From positions 124,001-188,000 of the forward strand of contig NZ_JAYKTT020000081.1 in NCBI RefSeq assembly GCF_038404745.2: DNA of 64,000 bases, read 5' to 3'. Numbering within the stretch: the stretch's first letter is position 1; the number at the start of each line of letters is the position of its first letter. Positions 63,640 through 64,000 of the stretch are shown piece by piece. Both the position numbers and the translations under genes were made by a program. The DNA is from Chlorogloeopsis sp038404745 (GTDB lineage: Bacteria; Cyanobacteriota; Cyanobacteriia; Cyanobacteriales; Nostocaceae). The notes under the pieces were generated by a model. That model ran no database searches. It had not been told where the DNA came from and saw only the letters and a program-made list of their open reading frames with translations.

Positions 63640-64000
63640 GTGAGAGGTTTTCTGAGTTTGAGTTGGACTGATGTGGGGCTGCGATTTTTATTAGTGCTGC
63701 TCCTGATTGTCATAAATGCCTTTTTTGTCACGGCTGAGTTTTCAATGGTGACAGTGCGGCGATCGCGCATTCATCAGTTAGTTGAGGCTGGTGATATTCA
63801 AGCGCTCACCGTTGAGGTTTTGCAACGCAGTATTGATCGATTGCTATCTACAACCCAGTTAGGCATTACCCTCTCTAGTTTGGCACTGGGGTGGATTGGA
63901 GAAAGTACGATGGTAGTCCTAGTAAAATTGTGGCTGCAATCTTGGCCTTTACCAAGAGGCATCAGTGCCTTTATGGCTCATTCACTATCCATTCCAATCA
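63640..64000 (+). CDS. CNNM/CorC-type transporter, hemolysin family (3' end outside window)
   Basis: The frame opens at a GTG at 63640 and is still open at the window end. It reads LSWTDVGLRFLLVLLLIVIN then AFFVTAEFSMVTVRRSRIHQ, which is the first membrane segment and cytoplasmic part of the DUF21 (CNNM) domain. STTQLGITLSSLALGWIGES follows, a family pattern. Complete proteins have CBS domains and a CorC tail and move Mg2+ or Co2+. About 120 codons are visible. The start is provisional. Confidence 0.87.
   Translation, partial: MRGFLSLSWTDVGLRFLLVLLLIVINAFFVTAEFSMVTVRRSRIHQLVEAGDIQALTVEVLQRSIDRLLSTTQLGITLSSLALGWIGESTMVVLVKLWLQSWPLPRGISAFMAHSLSIPI

Noticed and set aside
1..64000. Complete insertion sequence, prophage or known defence island
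   Set aside because: No transposase, integrase, phage structural or complete restriction-type gene was found; only small elements and relics are present.

Overview
The window looks like chromosomal DNA from a filamentous, probably heterocyst-forming cyanobacterium (Nostocales type). The palindrome GCGATCGC (HIP1) recurs throughout. Typical cyanobacterial genes are present: the NblS sensor kinase, a helical carotenoid protein, and DUF4327, DUF6335 and DUF2795 proteins. Many intergenic spaces hold short heptamer-like repeats, hairpin repeats and miniature inverted-repeat elements. The genus assignment is inference; no rRNA is present.

Layout. (1) 1-11555, plus strand: an exopolysaccharide or O-antigen type cluster. 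It holds a polymerase/ligase cut by the window edge, four GT4 glycosyltransferases, one GT2, a large membrane protein, two methyltransferases and a Wzx-like flippase. Several genes overlap or nearly touch. (2) 11635-17288: a PhoD-like phosphatase, a PrxQ/Bcp peroxiredoxin, the decayed remains of a DUF1778-GNAT (TacA-TacT type) toxin-antitoxin pair, a 2TM protein and an isochorismatase-like hydrolase. (3) 17862-29166: a stress island, mostly minus strand. It holds a manganese catalase, a cupin, a broken HdeD gene, two paralogous zinc alcohol dehydrogenases, an exported repeat protein, a SRPBCC protein, a DJ-1/PfpI protein with a helical extension, DUF2267, DUF6335, an SDR and a helical carotenoid protein. 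The contents suggest oxidative, drying or light stress (inference). (4) 29545-35546: an alpha/beta-hydrolase-fold protein without the usual nucleophile, an atypical SDR, a small protein downstream of a LexA-box match, a MscS channel and ahcY. (5) 36219-40974: a histidine-kinase remnant, then CbpM-like, DnaJ, DnaK and Hsp20 genes and a DUF2795 protein. (6) 41139-48458: moaC, tRNA-Arg(ACG), an MFS transporter, a small protein followed by a broken HNH endonuclease gene, a zinc-ribbon membrane protein, nblS and purD. (7) 49857-56076: DUF4327, an FHA-Ser/Thr kinase, a zinc-ribbon PP2C phosphatase and a PAS histidine kinase. (8) 56275-64000: a pseudouridine synthase, an exported phosphodiester-glycosidase-type protein, a TPP riboswitch with thiC, an amine oxidase, pyrE, a tRNA read here as tRNA-Ile(CAU), two exported unknowns and the 5' end of a CNNM/CorC-type gene.

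The most notable observations are gene decay and repeats. Five coding relics are visible: the toxin-antitoxin pair (two genes), hdeD, the HNH gene and a histidine-kinase tail. At least four families of short inverted-repeat elements occur more than once in the window. One perfect 28-bp palindrome lies between the catalase and cupin genes, and one exact match to the published cyanobacterial LexA consensus lies upstream of an uncharacterised small gene. I found no CRISPR array, complete insertion sequence, prophage or recognisable new defence system.
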